From the NCBI GenBank assembly GCA_013314755.1, contig JABUFA010000012.1, forward strand, positions 39,181-103,180: a stretch of DNA of 64,000 nucleotides. The letters run 5' to 3'. Position numbers and translations under genes: made by a program. Shown one piece after another: positions 1 through 9,061 of this stretch; positions within the stretch are counted from its first letter, which is position 1; each line of letters starts with the position of its first letter. Source of the stretch: Chthonomonadia bacterium (lineage in GTDB: Bacteria; Armatimonadota; HRBIN16). The notes below the pieces were generated by a model, which ran no database searches, was not told the DNA's origin, and saw only the letters and a program-made list of their open reading frames with translations.

Positions 1-578
1 TCAAAGGGCGCACGTGGTATCAGCGAGGTGACCACCCCGACATTGCCCCGCCATCCGCTCATGGCGCGGTCTACGGTAATGTGTACTTCGAGGTCGAACT
101 GTGCTCGCCACCTTTGCAGCTCGCGTCGGTACAGGATGTCGCTGGGCGTGCGCGCGCCGTAGAGCAGAACGATTTTCTCGTAGCGGTCGCGGTGTGCCAG
201 CATATGGTAGAGTGCAGGGCGCAAAGGTGCCAGCCCGATACCGCCCGCGACAATCACCACATCGGCACCCTCTGCCTCCTGCACGGGCCATGGCGTACCG
301 AACGGTCCGCGCACGCCGATAATGTCACCCCGCTTCAACCTGCCCATCGCTTTGGTAACGGTTCCCACCTCGCGCGTGGTGTGCATCAGCACTCCAGCGT
401 TGGCTGGGTCACCGCTGATAGAGATGGGTATCTCGCCCACTCCAAACACATACAGCATATTGAACTGTCCGGGCTTGAACGCGAATCGTTCGGAACCGCC
501 TGCTGGTTCCAGCTCCAGCGTGAACGTGTCCTGCGTTTCACGACGTACTGTCCGTATGCGAAAAGGGCATGGTATCAT
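1..578 (-). CDS. FAD/NAD(P)-binding hydrogenase/sulfite reductase gamma subunit (partial)
   Basis: This is the N-terminal 192 codons of a ferredoxin-NADP reductase-like subunit; the gene runs off the left edge. It has a flavin-binding beta barrel (FKPGQFNML, then PISISGDP near residue 60) followed by a nucleotide-binding fold starting at [16 protein letters not shown]. Such subunits pass electrons between NAD(P)H and the Fe-S subunit of group 3b hydrogenases (sulfhydrogenase gamma) or of anaerobic sulfite reductase (AsrB). It follows the Fe-S and CRP-like genes in the same direction, which is the usual gene order for bacterial group 3b operons. The ATG at 578 has a GGAGGA about 15 bases upstream, rather far, so the start is likely but not certain. 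The missing catalytic genes beyond the edge would decide between hydrogenase and sulfite reductase. Confidence 0.85.
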   Translation of the reverse strand, partial: MIPCPFRIRTVRRETQDTFTLELEPAGGSERFAFKPGQFNMLYVFGVGEIPISISGDPANAGVLMHTTREVGTVTKAMGRLKRGDIIGVRGPFGTPWPVQEAEGADVVIVAGGIGLAPLRPALYHMLAHRDRYEKIVLLYGARTPSDILYRRELQRWRAQFDLEVHITVDRAMSGWRGNVGVVTSLIPRAPF

Positions 579-609
579 TGTTTGGGAAGTAATCCTCCTC
601 CCTGATAGA

Positions 610-1071
610 CTAGCTTCTGAGACCGTACACATCCAGTAACTGCAGGCGAGTTGCCTGAAGCCTCTGGGTGATAATCTCCGCGAACCGCTTCAACAGCTCG
701 TACCCCAGGTCATGGTCCTCCTCACACTTGCGACGCAGGCACTCACCGTCCAGGGCGATAGCTCGCACCGGTTCTACCACTCGCGCGTCGAAGTGCCAGC
801 GATAGGGAGGCACCAGCCACGACCACCCTAAAATGTCTCCCGCGTCCAGCGTCTGAATAGTTATCGTGCCCACACCCGCTGCGTACACCTCCAGCGCCAC
901 CCGACCCTGCCGGATAAGGTAGAAACAGTTCGCCTCTTCTCCCTCGCGGAAGATGATCTCGCCTTCTCCAAAGCTGACATTGGAAGCGCAGCCCACGATG
1001 ACCTTCAGGTGTCGTTCGGGCAAGCCCTTGAAGAAGGGGTGTTCTGACAGGATGGTTTCAAGCGTTCGCAT
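610..1071 (-). CDS. Cyclic nucleotide-binding domain protein without a DNA-binding domain
   Basis: A 153-residue protein that is essentially a single CRP/FNR-type beta-roll. The double-glycine and barrel motifs are visible ([16 protein letters not shown]), but the protein stops where a CRP homologue would begin its helix-turn-helix, so it should not bind DNA. The phosphate-binding cassette is unusual: where CRP has a GE...RSA pattern, this reads GDILGWSWL followed by PYRWHFDA. Nucleotide binding is therefore doubtful. It overlaps the upstream Fe-S subunit gene by 14 bases, so it is co-translated with the electron-transfer subunits. Similar short proteins sit in bacterial group 3b hydrogenase operons; their role is not established, and a sensory or structural part in the complex is an inference. 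Confidence 0.85.
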   Translation of the reverse strand: MRTLETILSEHPFFKGLPERHLKVIVGCASNVSFGEGEIIFREGEEANCFYLIRQGRVALEVYAAGVGTITIQTLDAGDILGWSWLVPPYRWHFDARVVEPVRAIALDGECLRRKCEEDHDLGYELLKRFAEIITQRLQATRLQLLDVYGLRS

Positions 1072-2245
1072 GGTTCTCCTCCTTTGGTGATGCAGGAGCA
1101 GCTCTGCTCCCTTCGCGACGTCGCAAGGCGCGCACCTCTTCGGTAATGTCTATCCCCACAGGGCACCAGGTGATACACCGTCCACATCCCACGCACCCGA
1201 TCACGCCGAACTGGTCCTGCCACGATGCCAGTTTGTGGGTGATCCATTGCCGATAACGCGATGCTTCAGAAATGCGCACCGCGCTGCCGTGAATATACGA
1301 GAAGTCAACGTGGAAACAGGAATCCCACTGACGCCACCGCTCAGCCACCGTGCCCTGCAAATTGGTCACATCTTCCACCGTATGGCAGAAACAGGTGGGG
1401 CAGACCATCGTGCAGTTCGAGCAGGTGAGGCAGCGCTTTGCCACCTCTTCCCAGTGCGGACTGTCCAAGTTCCTGTAGAGCAGCTCCTTCAGGTCGGAGG
1501 TGTCCAGACGCTTCAGTATCCGTTGCTCGGCGCTATCTATCAAAGCCTCAGCCATCTGGCACTGCTGGTCCGCTGCGACAGGCAAGCCAAGCTCTTCCAC
1601 CAGCGAAGCGCCGCGCTCCGTACCGACCTCCACCAGGAAGAAGTGCTCATTATTACCGAAGACTTCGGTGAGGGCAAGGTCAAAACTATCTCTCACGCGC
1701 GGTCCTGTTCCCAAAGAGGTGCAGAAGCAGACTCCCGACGGGGCGGTGCAGTTGACGGCTATCAACAGGGCGTTTTCGCGTCTGAGCCGGTAGTGCTCAT
1801 CCTGATACTGCTCACTCAAGAAGACCCTGTCCTGTATCTGGATGGCAGAGAGCTCGCAGGCGCGTACGCCGATGAACGCATAGCGAGGCACGTCCTCCTG
1901 CTCGGCAAGCACATGGAATCTTCCGTCACCGTTACGCTCCGCCTGCCAGAGCCTCTGCCGGGGTGGATAGAGATAGCGCTTCCATGAACGCGGACCGACT
2001 GTATAACGAAAGAAAGTTCGCCCTTCGGGATTTCGTTTTACCCTGTAGGCGCCCGCACGCTGTTCGTCGGTCAGACCGATGGGCAGCTCACTCACCGAAT
2101 CCACCGGCTCGTACACGATGGCATCGTCCAGCAGAGTAGGAGCAATGGTCTGGTAGCCGCGCTGATGCAAGGCGTCGAACAACCGCTGAAACTGCCCCGC
2201 GGGCAGAATGAACCGCTTTTCCGAAACAGCTTCCGACTGTGGCAT
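1058..2245 (-). CDS. 4Fe-4S hydrogenase/sulfite reductase beta subunit
   Basis: A 395-residue iron-sulfur subunit of the HydB/AsrA type. Two ferredoxin-like cluster motifs lie in the C-terminal half: [12 protein letters not shown] followed by TCFC, and [13 protein letters not shown]. The N-terminal half carries the family's VRACELSAI and CFCTSLG stretches. In group 3b hydrogenases this subunit wires the flavin subunit to the NiFe catalytic part; AsrA does the same for sulfite reductase. I chose the ATG at 2245 over the in-frame GTG at 2263 because GGAGGA lies seven bases before it. It is the first gene of the operon. The upstream region has an imperfect palindrome (TGTGT-N4-TCACG near 2364) that could be a CRP/FNR-type site, which is weak evidence. 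Confidence 0.85.
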   Translation of the reverse strand: MPQSEAVSEKRFILPAGQFQRLFDALHQRGYQTIAPTLLDDAIVYEPVDSVSELPIGLTDEQRAGAYRVKRNPEGRTFFRYTVGPRSWKRYLYPPRQRLWQAERNGDGRFHVLAEQEDVPRYAFIGVRACELSAIQIQDRVFLSEQYQDEHYRLRRENALLIAVNCTAPSGVCFCTSLGTGPRVRDSFDLALTEVFGNNEHFFLVEVGTERGASLVEELGLPVAADQQCQMAEALIDSAEQRILKRLDTSDLKELLYRNLDSPHWEEVAKRCLTCSNCTMVCPTCFCHTVEDVTNLQGTVAERWRQWDSCFHVDFSYIHGSAVRISEASRYRQWITHKLASWQDQFGVIGCVGCGRCITWCPVGIDITEEVRALRRREGSRAAPASPKEENHANA

Positions 2246-2430
2246 AAACAGTTCCTCCAGCACCCACTACCTCCACCCGGCGGGCGGAACGGAGCAGGCT
2301 AACCAAATGTTTAATTCAGTTACTCTAATCAATAAAATAACACATCCGTTGGCAAAATGCAAGCTGTGTAAAATCACGGCGGTTTTGGACTGAGGTGGAA
2401 GGGAGACAACCTGACGGATGGAAGTTGCAT
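2246..2430. other. Intergenic region, divergent start zone of hydrogenase operon
   Basis: No gene is visible here. The stretch near 2300-2390 is notably AT-rich compared with its surroundings and should hold the promoter of the leftward electron-transfer operon. A TGTGT-N4-TCACG palindrome lies near 2364-2377. Confidence 0.4.
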
Positions 2431-2594
2431 AACCTGCGTCAGCAGGTTTCGCCAGGTGTAGCCTGCGATTTCCAATCGCAAGGTTGTGTTCCAAGACACC
2501 CCCCGCAACTAAAGTTGATGGGTTGAAGCATGGCTTCAGCACTCATAAGAGAAGCAGTTTTTGCCATGCGTATCCTGCGATTTTCAATTGCAGG
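2431..2594 (-). repeat. Composite palindromic repeat, reverse-oriented copy
   Basis: Four short hairpins lie in a row. AACCTGC...GCAGGTT is at 2431-2448 and CCTGCGATT...AATCGCAAGG at 2462-2483. A TTGAAGC-atg-GCTTCAG stem lies near 2523-2541, and CCTGCGATT...AATTGCAGG at 2574-2594. The first two modules and the linker between them match, in reverse complement, the array at 17287-17338, with only a few differences. This is therefore a dispersed family and not a local terminator. Confidence 0.75.
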
Positions 2595-2605
2595 GGCAGT
2601 TGAAA

Positions 2606-2634
2606 TTGCCGAGTTTCGGCTTCCGTGATAGAAT
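2606..2634 (+). promoter_or_regulatory. Promoter of MFS gene, nearly leaderless
   Basis: TTGCCG at 2606-2611 and TAGAAT at 2629-2634 are separated by 17 bases. Transcription would begin near 2641, two bases before the ATG at 2643. No Shine-Dalgarno sequence is visible before that ATG, which fits a leaderless message. Confidence 0.5.
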
Positions 2635-2642
2635 AAAACTAT

Positions 2643-3887
2643 ATGGAGCGTCAGGAAAACACAGACAGCCACACAGCCCCTTCTGCGATTGCGTTGTGGC
2701 AGAATACGGTCTATCGCAGCTACTGGATTGGAGCATTCGTCTCCTTTCTCGGCAGCTGGATGCAGACGGTTGCTCAGGGTTGGGTGGTTTATGAAATCAC
2801 CAACAGTAAAATGCTTCTGGGGCTTCTGGGGTTTGTGGGGTCGCTACCGACCACGCTGTTCAGTCTGTTTGGCGGAGTGGTTGCCGACCGTTTTGAGAAG
2901 CGCAGGCTGGTTCTTACCACCCAATCCCTGTTCGCGGTAAATGCGTTCATTCTGGCGATGCTGGTGCTGAGCGGACGGGCGGAGTTCTGGCACATCGCGT
3001 TGATTGCCATGCTGAACGGATTCATCACCGCCATCGACGCTCCCGCGCGCCAGGCGATGGTGATGGACCTGGTGGGGGAGCAGTTTGTGACCGTTGGGGT
3101 GGCGATGAACTCCGCCGCGTTCAACACCGCGCGTATTCTGGGACCTGCCATCGCGGGCAAGCTGATTGAGATGGTGAACGCCGGGTGGTGCTTCTTCATC
3201 AACGCTGTCAGCTACGTTGCCATCATCTTCGTGCTGTGGCGAATACCTGCATCGCCCGTTCAGTCGTCGGTGGAAAGGCTATCCGTATGGTCAGAACTGA
3301 AAGAAGGCTTAACCTATGTGTACCGTGATGGGCTGTTGAGGTCGCTAATCCTGCTGGACTGTGCGCTGAGCATTTTCGCCATGTCGTATACCACGCTGAT
3401 GCCGGTTTTCGCCCGTGATGTGCTTCAGGTCGGCAAGCAAGGGCTGGGCAACCTGTTTTCGGCAACGGGGCTTGGTGCGTTGATGGGCGCGCTGATACTG
3501 GCGAGGGTGGCGGGTACCGTGCCCAGAGGCAAGGTGGTTATTACCGCTGCGACAGGGCTCTGTACCGGCTTAACGTTGTTTGCGCTGTCGCGCAGTTATC
3601 CGCTCTCCCTGCTGTGCCTCGTGCTGATTGGCGGCTCGGCAGTTAGCACGCTGGGTTCTATCAACGCTCTGCTTCAGTCGCTCAGTCCGGAGCATCTGCG
3701 CGGTCGTACCATGTCCCTGCACGTGTTTGCGCTTATGGGGCTGGCGCCATTTGGCAACCTGCTGATGGGATGGATTGCCTCTCACTGGACGGCAACAACG
3801 GCACTGCTTACGGGTGCGATGATATGCGCCGGGGTCGTGGCGATTACTGCCGCACGTCGCGATGTGCGCCACCTGCCTGCGGTATAA
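2643..3887 (+). CDS. MFS transporter, EntS-like (MFS_3 type)
   Basis: A 414-residue polytopic membrane protein with the 12-helix pattern of the major facilitator superfamily. It has an SFLGSWMQTVAQGWVVYEIT start, a loop GGVVADRFEKRR between helices 2 and 3, and APARQAMVMDLVGE after helix 4. These are typical of the MFS_3 branch that includes enterobactin exporters, so export of a small molecule is likely, but the substrate cannot be read from sequence. The gene lies between the repeat cluster and folC. Its stop codon overlaps a TATAAT (3883-3888) that probably serves folC. The ATG lacks a ribosome-binding site (see promoter entry). Confidence 0.88.
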   Translation: MERQENTDSHTAPSAIALWQNTVYRSYWIGAFVSFLGSWMQTVAQGWVVYEITNSKMLLGLLGFVGSLPTTLFSLFGGVVADRFEKRRLVLTTQSLFAVNAFILAMLVLSGRAEFWHIALIAMLNGFITAIDAPARQAMVMDLVGEQFVTVGVAMNSAAFNTARILGPAIAGKLIEMVNAGWCFFINAVSYVAIIFVLWRIPASPVQSSVERLSVWSELKEGLTYVYRDGLLRSLILLDCALSIFAMSYTTLMPVFARDVLQVGKQGLGNLFSATGLGALMGALILARVAGTVPRGKVVITAATGLCTGLTLFALSRSYPLSLLCLVLIGGSAVSTLGSINALLQSLSPEHLRGRTMSLHVFALMGLAPFGNLLMGWIASHWTATTALLTGAMICAGVVAITAARRDVRHLPAV

Positions 3888-3912
3888 TATCACAGGTTGA
3901 CAGGAAGAGCAT

Positions 3913-5310
3913 ATGGACTACACACGTGCCGTCATGTACATGCAGAGTTTGAAACGCTTCGGCATCAAGCTCGGTAATGAGCGGTTCGAGGCATTGCTGG
4001 AGCGTCTGGGCAACCCGCATCACCAGTTGCGCGTCATTCACGTCGCCGGCACGAACGGCAAAGGTTCCACCAGTACCTTTATCGCCACCATCCTGCAGGC
4101 AGCGGGCTACAAAGTAGGGCTGTACCTCTCGCCGTACGTGTTCAACCTGCGCGAGCGCATTCAGGTCAACGGTTACCTGATTCCCGAAGCGGACTTTGCG
4201 CGACTGGTGACCTGGATTAAACCCCATATTGAAGAGCTGGCGCAGACGCCGCTGGGGCAGGTGACGGAGTTCGAACTCAAAACGGCGGTTGGTTTTTCCT
4301 GCTTTGCCGAACAGCGCGTGGACTTTGCGGTGGTGGAAGTGGGGATGGGCGGCAGACTGGATGCCACTAATGTGGTGCGCCCCTTAGTGAGCGTGATTAC
4401 CTCCATCGGCTGGGACCACATGGATCGGCTGGGAGACACGCTCGCGAAAATCGCGGCGGAGAAGGCTGGTATCATCAAACCTTTTGCGCCTGTGGTCACC
4501 GGCGTGACCGACCCAGAGCCTCTGGAGGTGATTCGGGAACACGCTCAACGTGCCGGGGTTCCGCTGACGGAGGTGAAACCGGAGCGAATGGTTATCCCGC
4601 CACCTGTGCGCACCGTGCACTGGCAGAACGAGGGCGTCTATCGGATGCGCCAGAAGGTATCGGTGCGCACTACCGACAGGGTTTATCGTCATCTGAGCCT
4701 GCGCCTGCTGGGGAAACACCAGTGTTCCAACGCGGCGGTCGCCATCGCCGCCATCGAGGCACTGCAACATGCCCATCGGGTGAACGTGCCGGAGAGTGCC
4801 ATCCGAATCGGGCTGGAGCACGCCACGATGCCGGGCAGGATGCAGATTGTTCGCCGCTCCCCAACGCTTCTGCTGGATGGCGCGCACAACGTGGACGCAG
4901 CGCGGTGTCTGGCTCAGGCGATACCCGAGACTTTTCGCTACCGTCGGCTGATACTGGTGCTGGGCATGACAAGGGGACACGAGCCGCAGGGGGTGGTGGA
5001 TACCCTTGCGCCGCTGGCTTCGCATATCATCTTCACCCAGCCCAGCGACCAGCGCAGGCGACCGGCACCCGACCTGCCCGAAGCGTCCACCGTGCCTCTA
5101 CCGCCCTACGAGATTATTCCTTCCGTTCCCGAAGCGGTGGAGCGGGCGATGAATATGGCACAGGCAGATGACCTTGTGGTGGTAACAGGTAGCTTCTACG
5201 TGGTAGGCGAAGTACCTGTCCAGAAATGGCAAACAGCTCGTCCAACGACCCCAGAGGAGGGAATCATCTATGCAGGTTCAGGAGAAAACGCTGACAATGC
5301 ATCGTGTTGA
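3913..5310 (+). CDS. folC: Folylpolyglutamate/dihydrofolate synthase
   Basis: A 465-residue Mur-ligase-type enzyme that adds glutamate to folates (and possibly to dihydropteroate). The P-loop GTNGKGST is at residues 46-53, followed by LYLSPYVFNLRERIQVNG, then EVGMGGRLDATN and the central ITSIGWDHMDRLGDT segment that binds metal and ATP. The C-terminal domain contains LLLDGAHNVDAARCLA. It is slightly longer than the usual 420-440 residues because of a proline-rich tail that overlaps the next gene by 41 bases. AGGAAG lies upstream of the ATG, and a TATAAT overlaps the preceding stop codon. Identification is secure; whether it has both activities is inferred from the family. Confidence 0.93.
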   Translation: MDYTRAVMYMQSLKRFGIKLGNERFEALLERLGNPHHQLRVIHVAGTNGKGSTSTFIATILQAAGYKVGLYLSPYVFNLRERIQVNGYLIPEADFARLVTWIKPHIEELAQTPLGQVTEFELKTAVGFSCFAEQRVDFAVVEVGMGGRLDATNVVRPLVSVITSIGWDHMDRLGDTLAKIAAEKAGIIKPFAPVVTGVTDPEPLEVIREHAQRAGVPLTEVKPERMVIPPPVRTVHWQNEGVYRMRQKVSVRTTDRVYRHLSLRLLGKHQCSNAAVAIAAIEALQHAHRVNVPESAIRIGLEHATMPGRMQIVRRSPTLLLDGAHNVDAARCLAQAIPETFRYRRLILVLGMTRGHEPQGVVDTLAPLASHIIFTQPSDQRRRPAPDLPEASTVPLPPYEIIPSVPEAVERAMNMAQADDLVVVTGSFYVVGEVPVQKWQTARPTTPEEGIIYAGSGENADNASC

Positions 5311-6454
5311 GGGGCGTGTTGCTGTTGCGGTGGTGGCGATGGTGCTCCTGGCGCTGTTTGTGGGATGGTGGCTGGGTGTAAGAACGCACACCGGTTCGGG
5401 CGTTCCAGAACCGCCGCCCATTACCTTTGAGCAGGCATCCACGCAGCTCAAAGCCAGCTCCGAAGCCTTTGCCGCGGTCGCGAAGGTGGCAACGCCGTCG
5501 GTAGTGAACATCAGCGCGGCGACCATTATCCCGGGCAGGCGGTCACCACTGTTTGATGACCCGCTGTTCCGCTACTTCTTCGGCGACGAGGACATCCCCT
5601 TCCGAGAGCCTGACCGCGTGGTGCGCAGCCTGGGCTCAGGCGTCATTGTCAGCCGCGACGGGTTGATACTCACCAACAATCATGTGATTGCTGGCGCGAG
5701 CCGCATTTCGGTAGCGCTGGCAGATGGGCGACGGTTTTCGGATGTGCAGGTAGTGGGGACTGACCCTGCGACCGACCTTGCTCTTCTGCGTGTTCGTGCG
5801 AACAACCTGCCTGCCATCAAATGGGGCGACTCGCGTGCGCTGGAAGTTGGTGAGTGGGTGCTTGCGATTGGCAACCCGTATGGACTGAGCCAGACGGTGA
5901 CGGCAGGCATCGTTAGCGCAAAGGGACGGCGCGACGTGGGCATCTCCGTCTACGAAGATTTCATCCAGACGGATGCCGCCATCAACCCGGGCAACTCGGG
6001 GGGTGCGCTCGTGAACATCCGCGGCGAGCTGGTGGGCATCAATACCGCCATCCTGTCGCAGAGCGGGGGAAACGTGGGCATCGGCTTCGCCATCCCCAGC
6101 CACGAAGCCCGGCGTGTGATGGAACAATTGCTTCGCTACGGCAAGGTATCGCGTGGATGGCTGGGCATCATCCCTGCCCGCCTGGATGAAGGTGTGGTGC
6201 AGGGGGTGGTTGTGGCGAACCTGTTCCGCAACAGCCCTGCCGACCTTGCCGGGCTGGACATTGAGGACATCATTCTGGAATGCAACGGCAAGCGGGTGAC
6301 CTCGCCGGGCGAGCTGAAGAACCTGATTGCCTCTCTGCCTGCGGGCACAGAGGTCACGCTGGTCATCCAGCGGGGCAACGAGAGGGGGAAGGTGCGTTTG
6401 CGCGTAGCAGACCATCCGACCGACCGCTTCGGGCGTCCTGTGCCCGGCATTTAG
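5270..6454 (+). CDS. HtrA/DegP-like serine protease, membrane anchored, one PDZ domain
   Basis: A 394-residue periplasmic protease. A hydrophobic segment at about residues 17-37 acts as signal or anchor. The trypsin-like domain carries the triad H138 (TNNHV), D169 (ATDLAL) and S243 (GNSGGAL). A single PDZ domain occupies about residues 290-380 (SRGWLGIIPARLDEGVVQGVVV). One PDZ domain and an N-terminal anchor resemble DegS or small HtrA proteins more than DegP, which has two. The role is quality control of envelope proteins. GAGGAGGG precedes the ATG at 5270 by eight bases, so the start inside folC is well supported and the two genes are coupled. Confidence 0.93.
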   Translation: MQVQEKTLTMHRVEGRVAVAVVAMVLLALFVGWWLGVRTHTGSGVPEPPPITFEQASTQLKASSEAFAAVAKVATPSVVNISAATIIPGRRSPLFDDPLFRYFFGDEDIPFREPDRVVRSLGSGVIVSRDGLILTNNHVIAGASRISVALADGRRFSDVQVVGTDPATDLALLRVRANNLPAIKWGDSRALEVGEWVLAIGNPYGLSQTVTAGIVSAKGRRDVGISVYEDFIQTDAAINPGNSGGALVNIRGELVGINTAILSQSGGNVGIGFAIPSHEARRVMEQLLRYGKVSRGWLGIIPARLDEGVVQGVVVANLFRNSPADLAGLDIEDIILECNGKRVTSPGELKNLIASLPAGTEVTLVIQRGNERGKVRLRVADHPTDRFGRPVPGI

Positions 6455-6562
6455 CGTGACAGCGTGAAAAACCGCCGATTTTGGTGAAACCTGCAGGGCG
6501 CATTATCCGTCTAAGCATTTTGCCAGCGCCATGATGCCGTGCCGAAAGGAGGTTGGGATGCG

Positions 6563-6775
6563 ATGACGGAGATGGCGACGCGCAAGGACCGGCTGAAGCA
6601 GGCAGGGTCATCCCAGCCGCGCTTTCAGGAGAACGTGAACTGGCTGTTTATCTGCCAGCAATGCGGAGAACCCATCACGTTCGACGAGTCGCTGGTCACA
6701 TGGACACAGGAGGGCATGGTACGGGTGGCACACTGTCGCTGTGCGCCCGACCGATGTAGGCGTGCAGAGGTGTAG
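6563..6775 (+). CDS. Small zinc-ribbon-like protein, unknown function
   Basis: A 70-residue protein with cysteine pairs CQQC (about residues 32-35) and HCRC (about 58-61), plus a further C, consistent with a zinc ribbon. The start at 6563 was chosen because AGGAGG lies ten bases upstream. The gene ends one base before the next ATG, so the two form a pair. I do not recognise the family; a nucleic-acid-binding or regulatory role would be guesswork. Confidence 0.6.
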   Translation: MTEMATRKDRLKQAGSSQPRFQENVNWLFICQQCGEPITFDESLVTWTQEGMVRVAHCRCAPDRCRRAEV

Positions 6776-6776
6776 T

Positions 6777-7145
6777 ATGAATGTAACGCACGAACACCCG
6801 GAAGTTCGCCGCATTTTGCAGGCGATTATTGAGGACACGCGGGCGGGAGTACCTATCCTGCTCGACCACAGGGAACGCTATGGCACAACGCTCGGCGACT
6901 TCCGGGTGCAGTTTGAAGGAGAGGACGACCTGCTCCATCTGTCCATCATGCGTGTGGATGGGGAACCCATTTGCCACGAGGAGGCTCAGCGCATTGCTGA
7001 AGCCTTTTTCCACAGCGTACCGAAGGGGCTGATCCAGTGTCGCCCAGCGGTGTACTCGGTGCATTACTACATTGCGCATGACCTGCTGGTGGACTACTGG
7101 GAGGGCAACTCTCACCACGGCGAGTTGCGGTTGCCCGCAGAGTAG
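6777..7145 (+). CDS. Hypothetical protein
   Basis: A 122-residue soluble protein with no signal peptide or membrane segment and no motif I recognise. It is acidic and mixes predicted helix and strand, with the segment LDHRERYGTTLGDFRVQFEGEDD near residue 30. It begins one base after the stop of the zinc-ribbon gene, so the two are probably translated together. It ends five bases before the convergent HprK-like gene. The start at 6777 avoids the upstream overlap and fits the pair arrangement. Confidence 0.6.
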   Translation: MNVTHEHPEVRRILQAIIEDTRAGVPILLDHRERYGTTLGDFRVQFEGEDDLLHLSIMRVDGEPICHEEAQRIAEAFFHSVPKGLIQCRPAVYSVHYYIAHDLLVDYWEGNSHHGELRLPAE

Positions 7146-7150
7146 ACGTT

Positions 7151-7957
7151 CTACACCCCTTTCAGCACCACTTCCCAGAACTCTATGCTGGGCGGGAAAC
7201 GCAGGCGATGAACCGCCACATCCTGCACCAGCGCAGAGACCACATTCAGCATCCATTCGGCGACCTGCGGACCCTCGGCGAACTGCAAACTGCACTGCAG
7301 CACACCCGTCAGGGCATCACGCCGTGATAGTCTTTCAAGCCGAGGCTCTTTGGCGTGCTGAAGCAGGCAAATGGCGCGTAACGGCGCGCTGAGATTTACC
7401 CCTGCGCGGGCGAAGTCGCCCCAGAAGGGTGTACCGTACGCGTACCATCCCCCCGGCAGGCGCCGCAGGGCGACCAGTTCATCGCTGAGCACCTCAGCCT
7501 CGCCCGACAGAATCCGCGCTACCGTGCTCTTGCCTGCACCCGACCGCCCGGCGAACACGTATCCCCGGTGTTCATGTCTCACTGCGGAAGCGTGTACCAT
7601 CACACCCCCACGCTGGGGCAGGTACAGCGCCAGCAGGGTGCGAAGGAAGGAATCGACGGCATATACACTGCGCAGGCAATCCACCTCCGCACGTTCCGCC
7701 TCGGGAGTAACATCCGCCACGAAGGTATCATACACAAACCGCCAGCCGCCCTCCGCCTGACGAACCTTCACGCTCTCCATACGCGCACGGGTAGGCGGAG
7801 AAGGCTTCGGTCGCAGAAGGACGCGGATGTGCGGCTGTTCGACGTGCGCGAGCAAAAAAGCCCCGTATCGCTCCTGCACAAGGTCAGTGAGGAACGCTTC
7901 TTCTGCGCATTCCAGCCTCAGGGCGATGCCGGCAATGCTGATGTCCAGTGTCTTCAC
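7151..7957 (-). CDS. HprK-like (HPr kinase C-terminal domain) P-loop protein
   Basis: A 268-residue protein resembling the C-terminal kinase domain of HPr kinase/phosphorylase. The P-loop FAGRSGAGKST is at about residues 136-145, followed by LSDELVALRR, which matches the second conserved acidic motif. The N-terminal domain and the CXX-type capping loop of true HprK are not evident, so it belongs with the degenerate HprK-related proteins often found near peptide-modification or PqqD-like genes. The substrate is unknown. It starts (GTG) six bases after the dprA stop, so it is likely transcribed with dprA. Confidence 0.72.
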   Translation of the reverse strand: MKTLDISIAGIALRLECAEEAFLTDLVQERYGAFLLAHVEQPHIRVLLRPKPSPPTRARMESVKVRQAEGGWRFVYDTFVADVTPEAERAEVDCLRSVYAVDSFLRTLLALYLPQRGGVMVHASAVRHEHRGYVFAGRSGAGKSTVARILSGEAEVLSDELVALRRLPGGWYAYGTPFWGDFARAGVNLSAPLRAICLLQHAKEPRLERLSRRDALTGVLQCSLQFAEGPQVAEWMLNVVSALVQDVAVHRLRFPPSIEFWEVVLKGV

Positions 7958-7962
7958 AGCTA

Positions 7963-9045
7963 TTATGGTACCCGAACGTAGGTGTTTCCCGGTTGCCGGC
8001 GCACCAGCCCATACATCTCCAGCATCAGCAGTTCGGCGTTCAGCTGGGCAACGGGCAGACTCAGCTCCTCCGCCAGCGTATCCACATGTTTGGGCGTGAG
8101 GGAGAGGGCATGCAGGACATTTTGCTGTACAGGCGTCAGCGAAGGCATCTGTGCAGAGCGTTCCGGGGGTGGCTCCGGGGCAATGCCGAGTGCCCGCACG
8201 ATGTCCTCCACGTTATCCACCAGCGTCGCCCCCTCTTTGATCAGCCGATGACAGCCTGCGCTTTGCCCTGTGTCGATGTTGCCGGGCACGGCAAACACCG
8301 GCTTGCCCTGTTCCAGCGCATGGTTCGCGGTGATGAGCGCGCCGCTGTCGTTCGGGGCTTCCACCACCAGCACGCCCAGCGACAGCGCACTCACGATGCG
8401 GTTTCGCGCCGGAAACCGCCAGGCGTCGGGAGGGACGCCGGGAGGATACTCGGAGAGGATAGCCCCCTGCATGGCAATACGGTTGAACAAGCCGGCGGAC
8501 TCGGGAGGATACGCCACATCGATACCACAGCCCAGCACGGCGATGGTGCGCCCGCCTGCACGCAGTGCGCCGGTGTGCGCGGCGGTATCAATGCCCCTCG
8601 CGCCGCCGCTGATGATGGTCAATCCGTATCGGCTCAGTTCCCGCGCCAGGCGTTCCGCCACGTGTCGCCCGTAGGCAGTGGGTTTGCGCGTGCCCACGAT
8701 AGCCACCGCAAAGCGGTCTCGTTCCTGCAGGCTTCCTCGCACAAAAAGCAAAGGAGGAAAGTCCTCAATCTCCTTCAGTGCGGGAGGATAGCCATCATCG
8801 CGCCAGGTGAGCAGGCGTGAATCGCCCTGCATCCACCTCTGCCAGACTTCTTCGGAAACCTCGGGGGCACTCAGGATGCGCGCCGCGGCGGATTCGGTCA
8901 TGCCGTCCACCCGCAGCAGGTCGTGGCGAGATGCGTGGAAAATGGCTTCAGGGTGCTCAAAGTGTTCCAGCAGGCTGAGCAGGCGACGGGGAGGAAGCTC
9001 GAGATACGCCAGTCTGAGCAGGGCACGACAGCGAGCTTCCTCCAC
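7963..9045 (-). CDS. dprA: DNA-processing protein DprA
   Basis: A 360-residue protein that loads RecA onto incoming single-stranded DNA during natural transformation. The Rossmann-like core has VGTRKPTAYGRHVAERLA, SGGARGIDTAAHTGAL, VLGCGIDVAYP and the EYPPGVPPDAWRFPARNRI stretch. An N-terminal helical region (helix-hairpin-helix-like) and a C-terminal winged-helix domain (LTPVQQNVLHALSLTP onward) complete the standard DprA layout. The GTG start has GAGAGG upstream. It sits between a secreted propeller gene and the HprK-like gene, all leftward. Confidence 0.94.
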   Translation of the reverse strand: MEEARCRALLRLAYLELPPRRLLSLLEHFEHPEAIFHASRHDLLRVDGMTESAAARILSAPEVSEEVWQRWMQGDSRLLTWRDDGYPPALKEIEDFPPLLFVRGSLQERDRFAVAIVGTRKPTAYGRHVAERLARELSRYGLTIISGGARGIDTAAHTGALRAGGRTIAVLGCGIDVAYPPESAGLFNRIAMQGAILSEYPPGVPPDAWRFPARNRIVSALSLGVLVVEAPNDSGALITANHALEQGKPVFAVPGNIDTGQSAGCHRLIKEGATLVDNVEDIVRALGIAPEPPPERSAQMPSLTPVQQNVLHALSLTPKHVDTLAEELSLPVAQLNAELLMLEMYGLVRRQPGNTYVRVP

Positions 9046-9061
9046 CGGCTATCCTCTCCAA

